A stretch of 15,653 nt of DNA, taken from assembly GCA_020201445.1 (NCBI GenBank), contig JAIVGU010000191.1, forward strand, positions 1 through 15,653, given 5' to 3'. Every line of letters starts with the position of its first letter. Position 1 is the stretch's first letter. Of this stretch, positions 6,431 to 13,352 are shown in pieces. The notes below the pieces were generated by a model, which saw nothing but the letters and a program-made list of their open reading frames with translations, ran no database searches and was not told the DNA's origin. The DNA is from Halobacteriales archaeon. Lineage in GTDB: Archaea; Thermoplasmatota; E2; JACPAO01; JAHFTW01. Position numbers and translations under genes: made by a program.

Positions 6431-7132
6431 ATGGTCCGGCGGGGCGCATCGGCCCGCGGTGCTGCCGTGACCCCGACGCTCGACCGCTTCCGGACCGCCT
6501 TGAAGTTCTCCCTGTGGGCCTGGGCCCTCTACTGGCCGGGCGGCGGCCTCCTGCTGCTGGGCGGCGGGCTCGACCTCGTCTCCATCGTGGTCACGGTGGC
6601 CTGCACCGCCGCCTTCGTCGTCCTGCTGGCGGGCGGCGCGGTGCGGACCACCAGCTCGCGCAGCCTGCGGGAGCTGTTCCTGGAGCGGCCGCTCTACCTC
6701 GTGGCCGCGCTGGCCTTCTTCGTCGCCTTCGCCTCGCTGCTGCCGGCGCTGGAGAACGCGGGGCTGGCGGTGTTCTCGGCGTGCTGGCTCTTCGCCATCG
6801 GGCTCGTCGCCTACCGCTGGCGGGAGCACGTGCGGGCCACGCGGATGGGCCTGTGGCGCTCCAAGGCGGACCAGCCATTCCTGGTGTTCGGCCTCGTCGG
6901 CGCCGCCGCGCTCGCCGTGTTCCTCGACGCCTTCCTGCCGCTCTTCGCGGGCGGGAGCGGCGCCAGCCTGGGCACACCCTCGGCCGCCGTGGCGGTGGGC
7001 TCCTGGCTGAGCCTGCTCTACCCGCCGCTCGTCCTGGTGGCGACCAAGCCGTTCCGCGAGCCGCTGTCGTTCCGCCGCCAGCCCAAGGAGACGCCGCAGG
7101 CGGTGCCCGACGCGGTGCCCGCCAAGGCGTGA
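6431..7132 (+). CDS. Polytopic membrane protein, about six helices, unknown function
   Basis: The 233-residue protein has hydrophobic segments at about residues 28-48, 51-70, 88-106, 110-128, 149-171 and 184-204. A basic loop (YRWREHVRATRMGLWRSK, ~128-145) and a basic, Pro-rich C-terminal tail ending VPAKA are probably cytoplasmic. I see no transporter or enzyme motif. An alternative start, GTG at 6467, would drop 12 N-terminal residues (MVRRGASARGAA) and still keep all helices. It faces the thermosome-like gene tail to tail, with half of a palindromic repeat between them. Protein status is secure from length and codon pattern; function is unknown. Confidence 0.8.
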   Translation: MVRRGASARGAAVTPTLDRFRTALKFSLWAWALYWPGGGLLLLGGGLDLVSIVVTVACTAAFVVLLAGGAVRTTSSRSLRELFLERPLYLVAALAFFVAFASLLPALENAGLAVFSACWLFAIGLVAYRWREHVRATRMGLWRSKADQPFLVFGLVGAAALAVFLDAFLPLFAGGSGASLGTPSAAVAVGSWLSLLYPPLVLVATKPFREPLSFRRQPKETPQAVPDAVPAKA

Positions 7133-7140
7133 CCTCCTCC

Positions 7141-7196
7141 CTAACCCCGGATTCCACGGAGTGCACGGACCCTGGCTCCATCTCGTCGTCCGTCGG
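7141..7196. repeat. Truncated half-copy of the CACGGATTT palindrome between convergent genes
   Basis: The left arm TAACCCCGGATTCCACGG.. (7142-7170) has the three 9-bp units of the family, but only a short complementary remnant (GTCCGTCGGTC, 7189-7199) follows, running into the stop of the thermosome-like gene. This is either a decayed copy or one whose right half was lost. It fills the 64-bp gap between convergent stops, the same setting as the array at 4868-5103. Confidence 0.65.
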
Positions 7197-8714
7197 TCAC
7201 ATCAGCGGCGGGATGTCGCCCGGCAACCCCTTCGGGCTGCCGACGCGTTGGCCTCCGCCACGCAAGGCGGCCTGCGTGCTGGGCCGCTTCGTGTGGCAGG
7301 CGTCCACGCGCAGCACCTGCCGCGCCGTCTCGAACGCCGACGCCACGGCAAGGCGCACACCTGCCGCCGGGTCGGTCGCACCTTCGCCGCCCGCGGGGAT
7401 GCCCCCGGCAAGCACGTCGCCGCCCGCGTTCCGCACCAAGTCGTCGGCCAAGGCGTCGAAGGCACGCGCGGCGTTGCGGATGGCGAGCGGGGATTTCCCT
7501 GGCGCCGCGTACGCCGCGGAACGCAGCGTCCTCGCGGCCTCGCGTTGCCAGCGCCCGCCGCCCGGCACCGCGCCCGGCTCGCGCAGCCACAGCCCCGCCG
7601 CGCGCAGGAGCCGCTCCCCCGCCTCGACGGCCGCCGCCCTCGTCGTCTCCGTCGCGCCCGGGACCAGGAGCGTCGCGCCCGGCCCGCTGCCCCGCACGGT
7701 CCAGCCTCCCCCTTGGCGGGCTGGGCGGCGCTCGAAGCTTGCATGACCAACGTCGTCCGGCCCGGCTTGGCCGATGCGCGGCACCACGCGGGCTCCGGTC
7801 GCGCGCTCCAGGCGGCGCAGCGCGGACAGCGGCGCATCCGTCCACACCAGGATGCCTTGGCTGCCCAGCCTCTCCGCCAGGTCCGCGTCGACGCCGCGGG
7901 CGCAGGCCAGGAGACCGACGCGGAGGCTCTGCACTTGCTCCAGGGCCGCTTGGCGCAGTCCGTCCTCGAAGCGGGCCAAGCCGGCGAGCGCGGCCGGAGC
8001 CTGCACGCGGAGCGTCACGTCCTGGGCCGGCCGTGCCTTCCACTCCTCCGTTACCAGCAGGACGCCGCTCCGCTTCGGCGGTTGGGTGGGGCCGGTGCGC
8101 GGCGCGGCGACGAGGCCGTCCAGCCACTCTGGCGCCGCGACGGGGCCGGCGCGCACGTCGATGGCCTCCAGGTCCAGCACCCCGTCGCGGGGCAGCGCGC
8201 GCAAGCCTTCCAGGATTGGCCTGGCCCATCCCACATGCCCAGGCGCGGCGGTCTCCAGGCACCCGCCCGCATCGTCGCGGTGCAGGGTCCGCAGCCGGGC
8301 AAGCACCTGCCGCAGCGCCAGCGCGTAGCCGTCCAGGCTGACCGGCACCGGCAACCCCTCCTGCTCGCTCTCCAGCGCGAGGCGCACGAGCCGGGCCGCA
8401 AGGAGGACGGCTGTCGTCGCGTGGTCCCCCGCCTGCTTCGCCAGGCTGTCGGCGAGGCGCAGGTAGGGCTGCACGCCGGGGTGGAGCAGGTTTGCCTCGC
8501 GCAGGGCGGCCGCGCCCTTCACCACCCGCGCCGAGCCGTCGCCCGCCTGGACCAACGTCGCGCCGCCCATCGGCCCCAGGCCGGACGCGAGGGACGCCTC
8601 CAGCCAGCGCGCCGCCAGCAGGGGGCCGTCGTCCTGGCGCGGGGGCACGGCCGGTTCCAGGCGCCGCCGCCCTTTCACGGTTTGCGCTCCAGGGGCCGGG
8701 CCGCGGCCTGCCAT
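7197..8714 (-). CDS. Degenerate group II chaperonin (thermosome) paralogue, predicted ATPase-dead
   Basis: Thermosome subunits form ring-shaped, ATP-driven folding chambers. This 505-residue protein keeps the chaperonin order: GPMGG (47-51, for GP.GMDKML), EANLLHP (73-79), GDHATTAVLLA (96-106, for GDGTTTAVVLAGE), apical-domain PPKRSGVLL (212-220), RVGLLACARGVD (265-276), ATGARVV (305-311), VPGGG (383-387), NAGGD (429-433) and QVLRVD (466-471), plus a short tail ending GDIPPLM. Key ATPase residues are changed: NDGAT reads VKGAA (65-69), GDGTTT reads GDHATT, and the catalytic Asp of the VVDE motif aligns to Ala360. It is also missing residues near the GIDVFTGEVVD region. ATG 8714 is the longest sensible start. 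GTG 8678, with GGAG 8 nt upstream and a TATA about 47 nt away, is a good alternative. It may be a structural or regulatory ring partner rather than an active chaperonin. Confidence 0.85.
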   Translation of the reverse strand: MAGRGPAPGAQTVKGRRRLEPAVPPRQDDGPLLAARWLEASLASGLGPMGGATLVQAGDGSARVVKGAAALREANLLHPGVQPYLRLADSLAKQAGDHATTAVLLAARLVRLALESEQEGLPVPVSLDGYALALRQVLARLRTLHRDDAGGCLETAAPGHVGWARPILEGLRALPRDGVLDLEAIDVRAGPVAAPEWLDGLVAAPRTGPTQPPKRSGVLLVTEEWKARPAQDVTLRVQAPAALAGLARFEDGLRQAALEQVQSLRVGLLACARGVDADLAERLGSQGILVWTDAPLSALRRLERATGARVVPRIGQAGPDDVGHASFERRPARQGGGWTVRGSGPGATLLVPGATETTRAAAVEAGERLLRAAGLWLREPGAVPGGGRWQREAARTLRSAAYAAPGKSPLAIRNAARAFDALADDLVRNAGGDVLAGGIPAGGEGATDPAAGVRLAVASAFETARQVLRVDACHTKRPSTQAALRGGGQRVGSPKGLPGDIPPLM

Positions 8715-8720
8715 CTGACA

Positions 8721-8730
8721 GGTTTTAAGA
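8721..8730. promoter_or_regulatory. TTTTAA TATA box in a 37-bp divergent promoter region
   Basis: GGTTTTAAGA is the only AT-rich site between the two divergent starts (8714 and 8752). Its centre is 26-27 nt before ATG 8752, ideal for a leaderless plus-strand transcript. On the minus strand the same box is too close to ATG 8714 but correctly placed for a transcript starting near 8700 and translated from GTG 8678, which has GGAG upstream. One box may therefore serve both genes. Confidence 0.6.
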
Positions 8731-8751
8731 CCCGGGGACTTCGCCGCGCCA

Positions 8752-9801
8752 ATGAGCTCCTTCCTGGGCGGCTCCGGCTCCCCGGCGGAACTGGCGTGGT
8801 CGATCTTCGTCCTCCTGGGGACGGTGGTCCTCTTCGTCGCCGGCTGGCGCGTCCTGGCCCGCGTGGCGCGGCGCCACCGCGACGCCGACTCCCGCGCCCC
8901 CGGCAAGGCGCTCGTGGCCGGCGTCCTGGGCCTCGGGCTCGGCCTCGGCGGCTTCGCGCTCCTCGCCAACTTCGAGGCGAAGTCCGAGGTCGGCATCCAC
9001 ACGACCTTCGTGAAGGCGCTCAACCAGACCGTGGGCGAGGGCGACTACCTGGAGGCCGTCAAGGCCAAGCAGGCCAAGCCCGCCGCGCTCGCCATCCAGC
9101 AGGCGCGCCTCGACGAGGCCAACGCCGCCCTCAAGGCCGACCCCGGCGACGCCAAGGCGCAGGAGGACCAGAAGAACTTCGCCGCCGCCGTCGACCAGAC
9201 CAAGAAGGAGATCGCGGCCGCCGAGCTCACCCTGAAGCTCCTCGCCTCCAACCACGCGGTCTGGCTGCGCGCCCAGCCCCACCTCCTCGCCGGCACCGAC
9301 GCCGAGGACGGGAAGGCGCGCGAGATCCTGGACGCCGCGCTCGACCCGGCCCGCATCACCACCGTCGTCCCCGCCGACGTCGCCTGCAAGCGCGACGCCA
9401 CCACGGGCGACTGCCTCCTCAGCAACGGCCAGCCGACGCCGGCCGCCATCGCGCACTCCTTCCGCGACATCCACACCCTCAGCGACGTCCCGGTCGCGCA
9501 GGGCGTCCCCGAGGCGTACGAGCACAGGGAGCAGTTCCGCGCCCAGATGGAGAGCACCCTCGCCTGGTTCGTCTACCCCGGCATCACCGGACTGTTCCTG
9601 GCCCCGTTCGCCTTCGCGGGCGGCAGCATCCTCAACGCGGCCTTCGAGCCCAGCGACACCGTCGGCTTCAAGCCTTACCCGGGCAAGGCGGCCGGCTTCT
9701 TCCTGCTGCTGGGCGCCTTCGGCCTGTTCGCCATCCCGTTCGGCGCCTGGACATTGCGCGACCTGCACAAGCGCTCCCTCGAAGGGCAGATTGCGCTCTG
9801 A
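8752..9801 (+). CDS. Membrane protein with large extracytoplasmic domain, unknown function
   Basis: The 349-residue protein has two N-terminal helices (about 13-37 and 52-73), a hydrophilic domain of about 190 residues, and two C-terminal helices (about 270-292 and 313-335). The N-terminal part of the soluble domain is Ala/Lys/Glu-rich and helical (residues ~85-165), possibly coiled coil. Two cysteines nine residues apart (C212, C221 in CKRDATTGDC) suggest a disulfide and hence an extracytoplasmic location. A conserved-looking pre-helix region reads YPGITGLFLAPFAFAGG. I recognise no family. It diverges from the thermosome-like gene across a 37-bp promoter region and converges on the lipoprotein. 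The ATG is supported by a TATA box at -26. Confidence 0.82.
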   Translation: MSSFLGGSGSPAELAWSIFVLLGTVVLFVAGWRVLARVARRHRDADSRAPGKALVAGVLGLGLGLGGFALLANFEAKSEVGIHTTFVKALNQTVGEGDYLEAVKAKQAKPAALAIQQARLDEANAALKADPGDAKAQEDQKNFAAAVDQTKKEIAAAELTLKLLASNHAVWLRAQPHLLAGTDAEDGKAREILDAALDPARITTVVPADVACKRDATTGDCLLSNGQPTPAAIAHSFRDIHTLSDVPVAQGVPEAYEHREQFRAQMESTLAWFVYPGITGLFLAPFAFAGGSILNAAFEPSDTVGFKPYPGKAAGFFLLLGAFGLFAIPFGAWTLRDLHKRSLEGQIAL

Positions 9802-9839
9802 AGCGGCAAGACGGCCGCCTCGCTCTCCGTGTGCCGCAT

Positions 9840-10355
9840 CTAGTAGCGCACCGTGGCCGTGATGGTGTACTCCTGGACAGCGGGGCCGTCGGCGTCCGCG
9901 ATGGCGGTCCAGGTCCCTTCGGCGGGCGCCTGCACCGTGAGCGTCACCGGCGAGCCGGCCAGGGGCGTGCTTTGGTGGGCGGTCTGGGTGCGACCCGCCG
10001 GGTCCTTCACCGTGAGGTAGAGGGCCTGCGGAGCCGTGGACGTCCAGGCCAGCTCCAGCTCGAGGGTGGTGGCCGCCTTGCCCACCTCGACATCACCGGG
10101 GGGCGTGAAGCTCCCGGCGAAGACGGGGCCGCGGCCGGGGACGTCGGCGCCCGCCCCGGCCAGGTCGCCTTTCCATTGGGTGACCTCGGGGGACCTGGCG
10201 GCCGTCGCGTTGCCAGCTGCGGCGTGCGCGGCGCCCGCGGTGGGCGTGGCGGTGGCGGCCGCGGCAGAGTCTGGGGCCGTGGCGCCGGGGGGCGGTGCCT
10301 GGCACCCGGCAAGGAGGACGAGGAGGCAGAGCAGGGCAAGCGGTGTGGGGGCCAT
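9840..10355 (-). CDS. Secreted lipoprotein with beta-rich C-terminal domain
   Basis: Residues 1-18 form a lipoprotein signal peptide, MAPTPLALLCLLVLLAGC, with lipobox LAGC; Cys18 would be lipidated after cleavage. A low-complexity Ala/Thr/Pro/Gly linker (about 19-55) follows. A beta-rich domain (about 80-171: ELELAWTSTAPQALYLTVKDPAG, SPVTLTVQAPAEGTWTAI) resembles extracellular PPC/jelly-roll-type repeats that end in a W-containing strand. Its function is unknown; surface display or binding is inferred. The N-terminus lacks the usual Lys/Arg. The ATG at 10355 lies 60 bp after the regulator gene on the same strand, with an AT patch (CCTTTTCTCC on the minus strand, 10377-10390) about 30 nt upstream as a possible own promoter. 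Confidence 0.82.
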   Translation of the reverse strand: MAPTPLALLCLLVLLAGCQAPPPGATAPDSAAAATATPTAGAAHAAAGNATAARSPEVTQWKGDLAGAGADVPGRGPVFAGSFTPPGDVEVGKAATTLELELAWTSTAPQALYLTVKDPAGRTQTAHQSTPLAGSPVTLTVQAPAEGTWTAIADADGPAVQEYTITATVRY

Positions 10356-10415
10356 CGCCTGGGAAGCGGCCCGCCGTGGAGAAAAGGAGTCTTGTCCTGC
10401 CGGCGAAACGAGCGC

Positions 10416-11387
10416 TCACTCCGGCTTCGGTTCCCGGCCCTGCCGCTCCAGGATGAGCTGGAGGATGGCTTCGGGGTCGTCGAGCCGCTTCAGCTCGGTG
10501 CGCGTCACCACGGGCATCCCCTCGATGCTGGTGCGGGTGGTGCGCTCGACGACGAAGAAGCCGGGGCGGCCGGTGACCTGGCTGACGCTCGTGACCACCT
10601 TGGCGCGGCGGCGCAGGTGCGGCGAGTCCTCGCCCATGCCGGTGAGGAAGGTCTCCGCCTCCTGCGTGGTGAGGGCGTTGAAGGGGCTGCGGCGGGTGGC
10701 GCGCACCTCGTAGCCGAGCGACTCCAGCATCTTGCGCACCAGGCTCTCCATCGGGTCCACGCTGTCCGCGGGCTGCGCCTCGGGGCTGGGCACCTGGAAG
10801 GCGCTGGGGTCGAAGGCGTCGAAGGGGTTGATGGGGCGGATGAGCTCCGACTGCAGGAACTCCTCGAGCCGCATGGCGGCGTCGATGCTGGCGCTCATGC
10901 CCTCCTCGTACATCTGGATGGCGCGGCGGCTCACGCCGGCGATCTGGGCCATCATGCCGAGGCTGAGCTGGGCCTGCTCGCGGGCGCGGCGCAGCGCGGC
11001 GGCGTCGAGCTGGACGTAGAAGCCGCCCGGCGCGGCGAACACCATGGGGGGCTCGCCGTGCAGGAGCACCTGCTCCAGCGTCTCCGGCGTCATGATGGGG
11101 ATGTCGTGGCGGTTGTAGACCACGCCGGACTCCAGGTTGCCGGTGCCGCTGCGCAGGCCGACGAGGATGGGGCGGGCGTCGAGGAACTTGCACAGGACCT
11201 TGATTTCCTGGGCGATGGCCTCGCTGAGGGCGTCCACGTTGGACAGCACCTTGACCATGCGCAGTTCCTTGTCGCGGCGGGCCACCAGGTCGAAGCTGAC
11301 GGGCCGCAGGTCGCAGCGCTCGCTCACCGTGAAGCCGGCGCGGGAGAGCGTCTCCCGCACCACCTCGATGAGGTCGGCCCGCGTCAT
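10416..11387 (-). CDS. Archaeal HTH-type transcriptional regulator (COG1395-like)
   Basis: The 323-residue protein starts MTRADLIEVVRETLSRAGFTVSE and has an N-terminal nuclease-like fold (about 1-115: FDLVARRDKELRMVKVLSNVDAL, CKFLDARPILVG). A Cro/XRE-type helix-turn-helix follows at about 131-162 (LRRAREQAQLSLGMMAQIAGVSRR). The C-terminal domain has LESLGYEVRATRRSPFNAL and KVVTSVSQVTGRPGFFVVE, matching the layout of the archaeal putative HTH regulators of COG1395. Its target genes are unknown. The start is ATG 11387, because a TATA box lies 26 nt upstream and family similarity begins there; the open frame extends upstream only by accident through a decayed gene. That promoter is a near-perfect palindrome and could be an autoregulatory site. 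Confidence 0.9.
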   Translation of the reverse strand: MTRADLIEVVRETLSRAGFTVSERCDLRPVSFDLVARRDKELRMVKVLSNVDALSEAIAQEIKVLCKFLDARPILVGLRSGTGNLESGVVYNRHDIPIMTPETLEQVLLHGEPPMVFAAPGGFYVQLDAAALRRAREQAQLSLGMMAQIAGVSRRAIQMYEEGMSASIDAAMRLEEFLQSELIRPINPFDAFDPSAFQVPSPEAQPADSVDPMESLVRKMLESLGYEVRATRRSPFNALTTQEAETFLTGMGEDSPHLRRRAKVVTSVSQVTGRPGFFVVERTTRTSIEGMPVVTRTELKRLDDPEAILQLILERQGREPKPE

Positions 11388-11406
11388 CGGGCTTCGATTG
11401 ACCGGA

Positions 11407-11419
11407 CTTCTATAAGAAG
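11407..11419 (-). promoter_or_regulatory. Palindromic TATA box of the HTH regulator gene
   Basis: CTTCTATAAGAAG is a palindrome except at its centre, centred 26 nt before ATG 11387. It is the clearest TATA box in the window and implies a leaderless transcript. The symmetry could also be an operator for a dimeric regulator, possibly the gene's own product. Confidence 0.7.
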
Positions 11420-11442
11420 ATGCCCCTTCCTTCTCCTGGGGC

Positions 11443-11829
11443 TCAACGGGCCGCGCGGGCCTCGACGGCCACCTGGAGTGCGTCGCGCGCCGGGCTCCAC
11501 ACCCCCGCCACGCGGCCGTCGGGCAGCGCGCCATGCTGGCGAAGTCGGTGTTGGCGCGTGTGCGGTTCGCGTAAGGCTGAACCCCCGACACGGCGACCCG
11601 GGCGTGCAGGCCTGCCGCGTCGAGACGGCCGCCCGCCGGCACCGGCCGCACGACGCGCCCCGAGGGCCGCAAGGAGGGCGCCCCCGTGACGGTACACTCC
11701 AGACGCGCGACGGTGCGGAAGGTTGCCCTCGCCGAAGGTCTGCCAGGCAAGGTAGACGTGGCCGCCGCCCGCCGCGACCCACTGCCGATGGACGCGCCCT
11801 CGTTCCCTGCCTCGAAGGAAGCGCACCAT
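11443..11829 (-). pseudogene. Remnant of a secreted sialidase/BNR-repeat-like gene with at least two frameshifts
   Basis: Three consecutive pieces in shifting frames read as one protein. 11811-11723 gives HRQWVAAGGGHVYLAWQTF, like the DRQW..A......YLAW pattern of BNR/sialidase-like exoproteins. About 11720-11533 gives RTVARLECTVTGAPSL through VQPYANRTRANTDFASMA in another frame. About 11531-11443 returns to the first frame with ALPDGRVAGVWSPARDALQ and a TGA stop. The second junction, ATGGCGCGCTGCCC, is what ATGGCGGCGCTGCCC would become after losing one G. GC at third positions is high in each piece, in its own frame. The N-terminal part is absent. The family assignment is tentative; the frameshifted coding remnant is better supported. 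Confidence 0.55.
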
Positions 11830-11835
11830 TTTTGA
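11828..11835 (+). promoter_or_regulatory. TATA-like element and SD for the PAP2 gene
   Basis: ATTTTTGA is an isolated AT run 48 nt before ATG 11879. It predicts a start of transcription near 11857 and a leader of about 22 nt that contains GGAGAG (11871-11876) close to the start codon. The spacing of GGAG to ATG is short, 4 nt. Confidence 0.45.
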
Positions 11836-11878
11836 TGCCCCGCCTGCCTCGCCCGGCCGTGCCGAGCCCAGGAGAGCC

Positions 11879-12742
11879 ATGCCCGACGGCGTGACCGGCA
11901 CCCTCGACACCACTGCGGTGCTGCTGTTCTTCGCCCTGCCGATGAGCGTGGCGGTGGGCGGCGTCCTCTTCGTGCCGTGGCAGCGCCGCCACTGGAACCT
12001 GCACACCTGGACGCAGGCGCTGCTGCGCGACGGCTGGGTCGTCGCTGGCCTGGTGCTGATGCTGGTGCCGGAGGTCATCGAGTCGCAGGTCGACCCGTTC
12101 CTGACCAGGCACCTCGGCCTCGACTTCACCGGCTGGGCGGCCCTCCTGGACGGCGACCTGCACGTCCGCCTCCAGGCCCTCCTGCCGCAGCGCTGGCTGC
12201 ACGCCCTCTTCACCTTCGCCTACGTCGCCGGCTACCCGTTCCTCATCATCTTCACCACGATGCTGGGCATCTGGATGGGGCGCGGCGCGCTGGCCCGCCG
12301 GGCGCTCGGGGCGTACGCCCTCTGCTACGCCGTCGCCCTCCCGTTCTACCTCTTCCTGCCGGTGCGCGAGGTGTGGGCCTACGACCCCCGCGTCACCAAC
12401 ATCGCCACCAGCTACGAGTGGGTGCGCGACCACCTCTACAGCTTCAACGAGATCAACAACTGCTTCCCCAGCCTGCACACCGCCATCAGCGTGGCCATGG
12501 CGGGCGTCGCCTGGCACGGCCCCTCCCGCCGCTACCGCCACCTCTCCTGGGTCCTGGCGGCGATGATCGTCTTCTCCACCGTCTACCTCGGCATCCACTG
12601 GGTGGTCGACGTCGCCGCCGGGCTGGTGCTCGCCGCCGTTGCGGTCCACATCGTCGGCCGCTGGTGGCCCGACGTCCCGCAGGCCAGCCTCGACCAGGTG
12701 CTCCCTCCTGAGCCCACGGGAATCTCCGGTCGGTTGCCTTAA
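11879..12742 (+). CDS. PAP2-superfamily membrane phosphatase / AUR1-like phospholipid transferase
   Basis: A polytopic 287-residue membrane protein with PAP2 active-site signatures: CFPSLHTAIS (PSLH at 197-200) and STVYLGIHWVVDVAAG (S233, H240, D244). The classical first motif KxxxxxxRP is replaced by FLPVREVW (159-166), as in AUR1/inositolphosphorylceramide-synthase-like members. These enzymes dephosphorylate lipid phosphates or move phosphorylated head groups, using a phospho-histidine intermediate at the outer face of the membrane; the actual substrate here is unknown. About six helices are visible. The ATG has GGAGAG just upstream. The stop lies 27 bp before the VTT-like gene on the same strand, and the TTAAG at the stop is the likely TATA of that gene, so the two may be read together or separately. 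Confidence 0.9.
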   Translation: MPDGVTGTLDTTAVLLFFALPMSVAVGGVLFVPWQRRHWNLHTWTQALLRDGWVVAGLVLMLVPEVIESQVDPFLTRHLGLDFTGWAALLDGDLHVRLQALLPQRWLHALFTFAYVAGYPFLIIFTTMLGIWMGRGALARRALGAYALCYAVALPFYLFLPVREVWAYDPRVTNIATSYEWVRDHLYSFNEINNCFPSLHTAISVAMAGVAWHGPSRRYRHLSWVLAAMIVFSTVYLGIHWVVDVAAGLVLAAVAVHIVGRWWPDVPQASLDQVLPPEPTGISGRLP

Positions 12743-12746
12743 GAAT
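12737..12746 (+). promoter_or_regulatory. TATA-like CCTTAAGAAT between the PAP2 and VTT-like genes
   Basis: The element overlaps the PAP2 stop (TAA 12740-12742) and is centred about 30 nt before ATG 12770. The nonamer AATCTCCGG occurs on both sides of it (12721-12729 and 12744-12752), and GC-rich dyad CCGGCC...GGCCGG follows. Confidence 0.4.
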
Positions 12747-12769
12747 CTCCGGCCGGGTCGACGGCCGGC

Positions 12770-13342
12770 ATGGAGGAGCTTGCGGTCTGGCAGGTGGTGG
12801 TCGCCCACCCCGTCGCGGCGCTCGCCCTCGTCTTCCTCCTCGACGGCCTCGGCCTCCCCCTCATGCCCGAGGTGGCCGCCCTGCTCGCCTTCACCCAGGA
12901 CCCCAGCCTCGCCTGGGGGGCCACGCTGCTCGGCCTCATCGTCGCCATGGAGGTGGGCGCCGCCCTCATCCTCTACACCATCGTCGACACCCTCGGCGCC
13001 CCCCGCCTCGTGCGCCGCCTGATGGCCGGCTACACCACCGCCATGCTGGTGCGCGACGAGCGCCTCCTGCTCCTCAACCGCGTCGTCCCCGTCCTGCCGG
13101 TGGCGGGCGCCTTCATCGCCGTCAACGGCTGGCGCCCCGTGCGCTCCTTCTCCTTCATCGCCCTCGGCTCCGCCGCCAAGTACGCCCTCGTCTTCGTCCT
13201 GTCCGGCCTCGCCTACGCCTACTTCTCTGGCCCCTGGGCGTTCGTCGCCAGCCTCACCCTCGGCGGCGTCTTCCTGGCAGCGTCGTGGGCCCTGTCGCTG
13301 CGGCGCTGGATGGTTGCGCGCCGTGCCATCGCAGCCACGTAG
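12770..13342 (+). CDS. VTT/DedA-like integral membrane protein
   Basis: The 190-residue protein has four or five hydrophobic segments. The first (about 12-42, VAALALVFLLDGLGLPLMPEV) resembles the re-entrant start of DedA/VTT proteins. The central block LLNRVVPVLPVAGAFIAVNGW (101-121) carries the R..P.....AG pattern typical of VTT domains, and is followed by FSFIALGSAAKYALVFVLSGL. DedA/VTT proteins are membrane transporters or scramblases for lipids or ions; nothing here fixes the substrate. It is shorter than the usual 200-220, and family membership is inferred from motif and topology. It lies 27 bp after the PAP2 gene, which fits a shared lipid role. Confidence 0.72.
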   Translation: MEELAVWQVVVAHPVAALALVFLLDGLGLPLMPEVAALLAFTQDPSLAWGATLLGLIVAMEVGAALILYTIVDTLGAPRLVRRLMAGYTTAMLVRDERLLLLNRVVPVLPVAGAFIAVNGWRPVRSFSFIALGSAAKYALVFVLSGLAYAYFSGPWAFVASLTLGGVFLAASWALSLRRWMVARRAIAAT

Positions 13343-13352
13343 CCAGCCCGCT

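Noticed and set aside
9802..9839. Terminator between the membrane protein and the lipoprotein
   Set aside because: The 38-bp gap has no U-tract and only weak complementarity, so nothing is called.
11388..11750. Long N-terminal extension of the HTH regulator
   Set aside because: The TATA box at 11411-11415 and family homology place the start at 11387. The extra frame partly coincides with the sialidase-like remnant by chance of phase.
7161..11894. A 1,577-codon open frame on the plus strand
   Set aside because: It runs antisense through the thermosome-like gene, out of frame through the 8752-9801 gene and across the lipoprotein and regulator. The translation is Arg/Gly/Ala/Pro-rich and low complexity, as expected from stop-poor GC-rich DNA.
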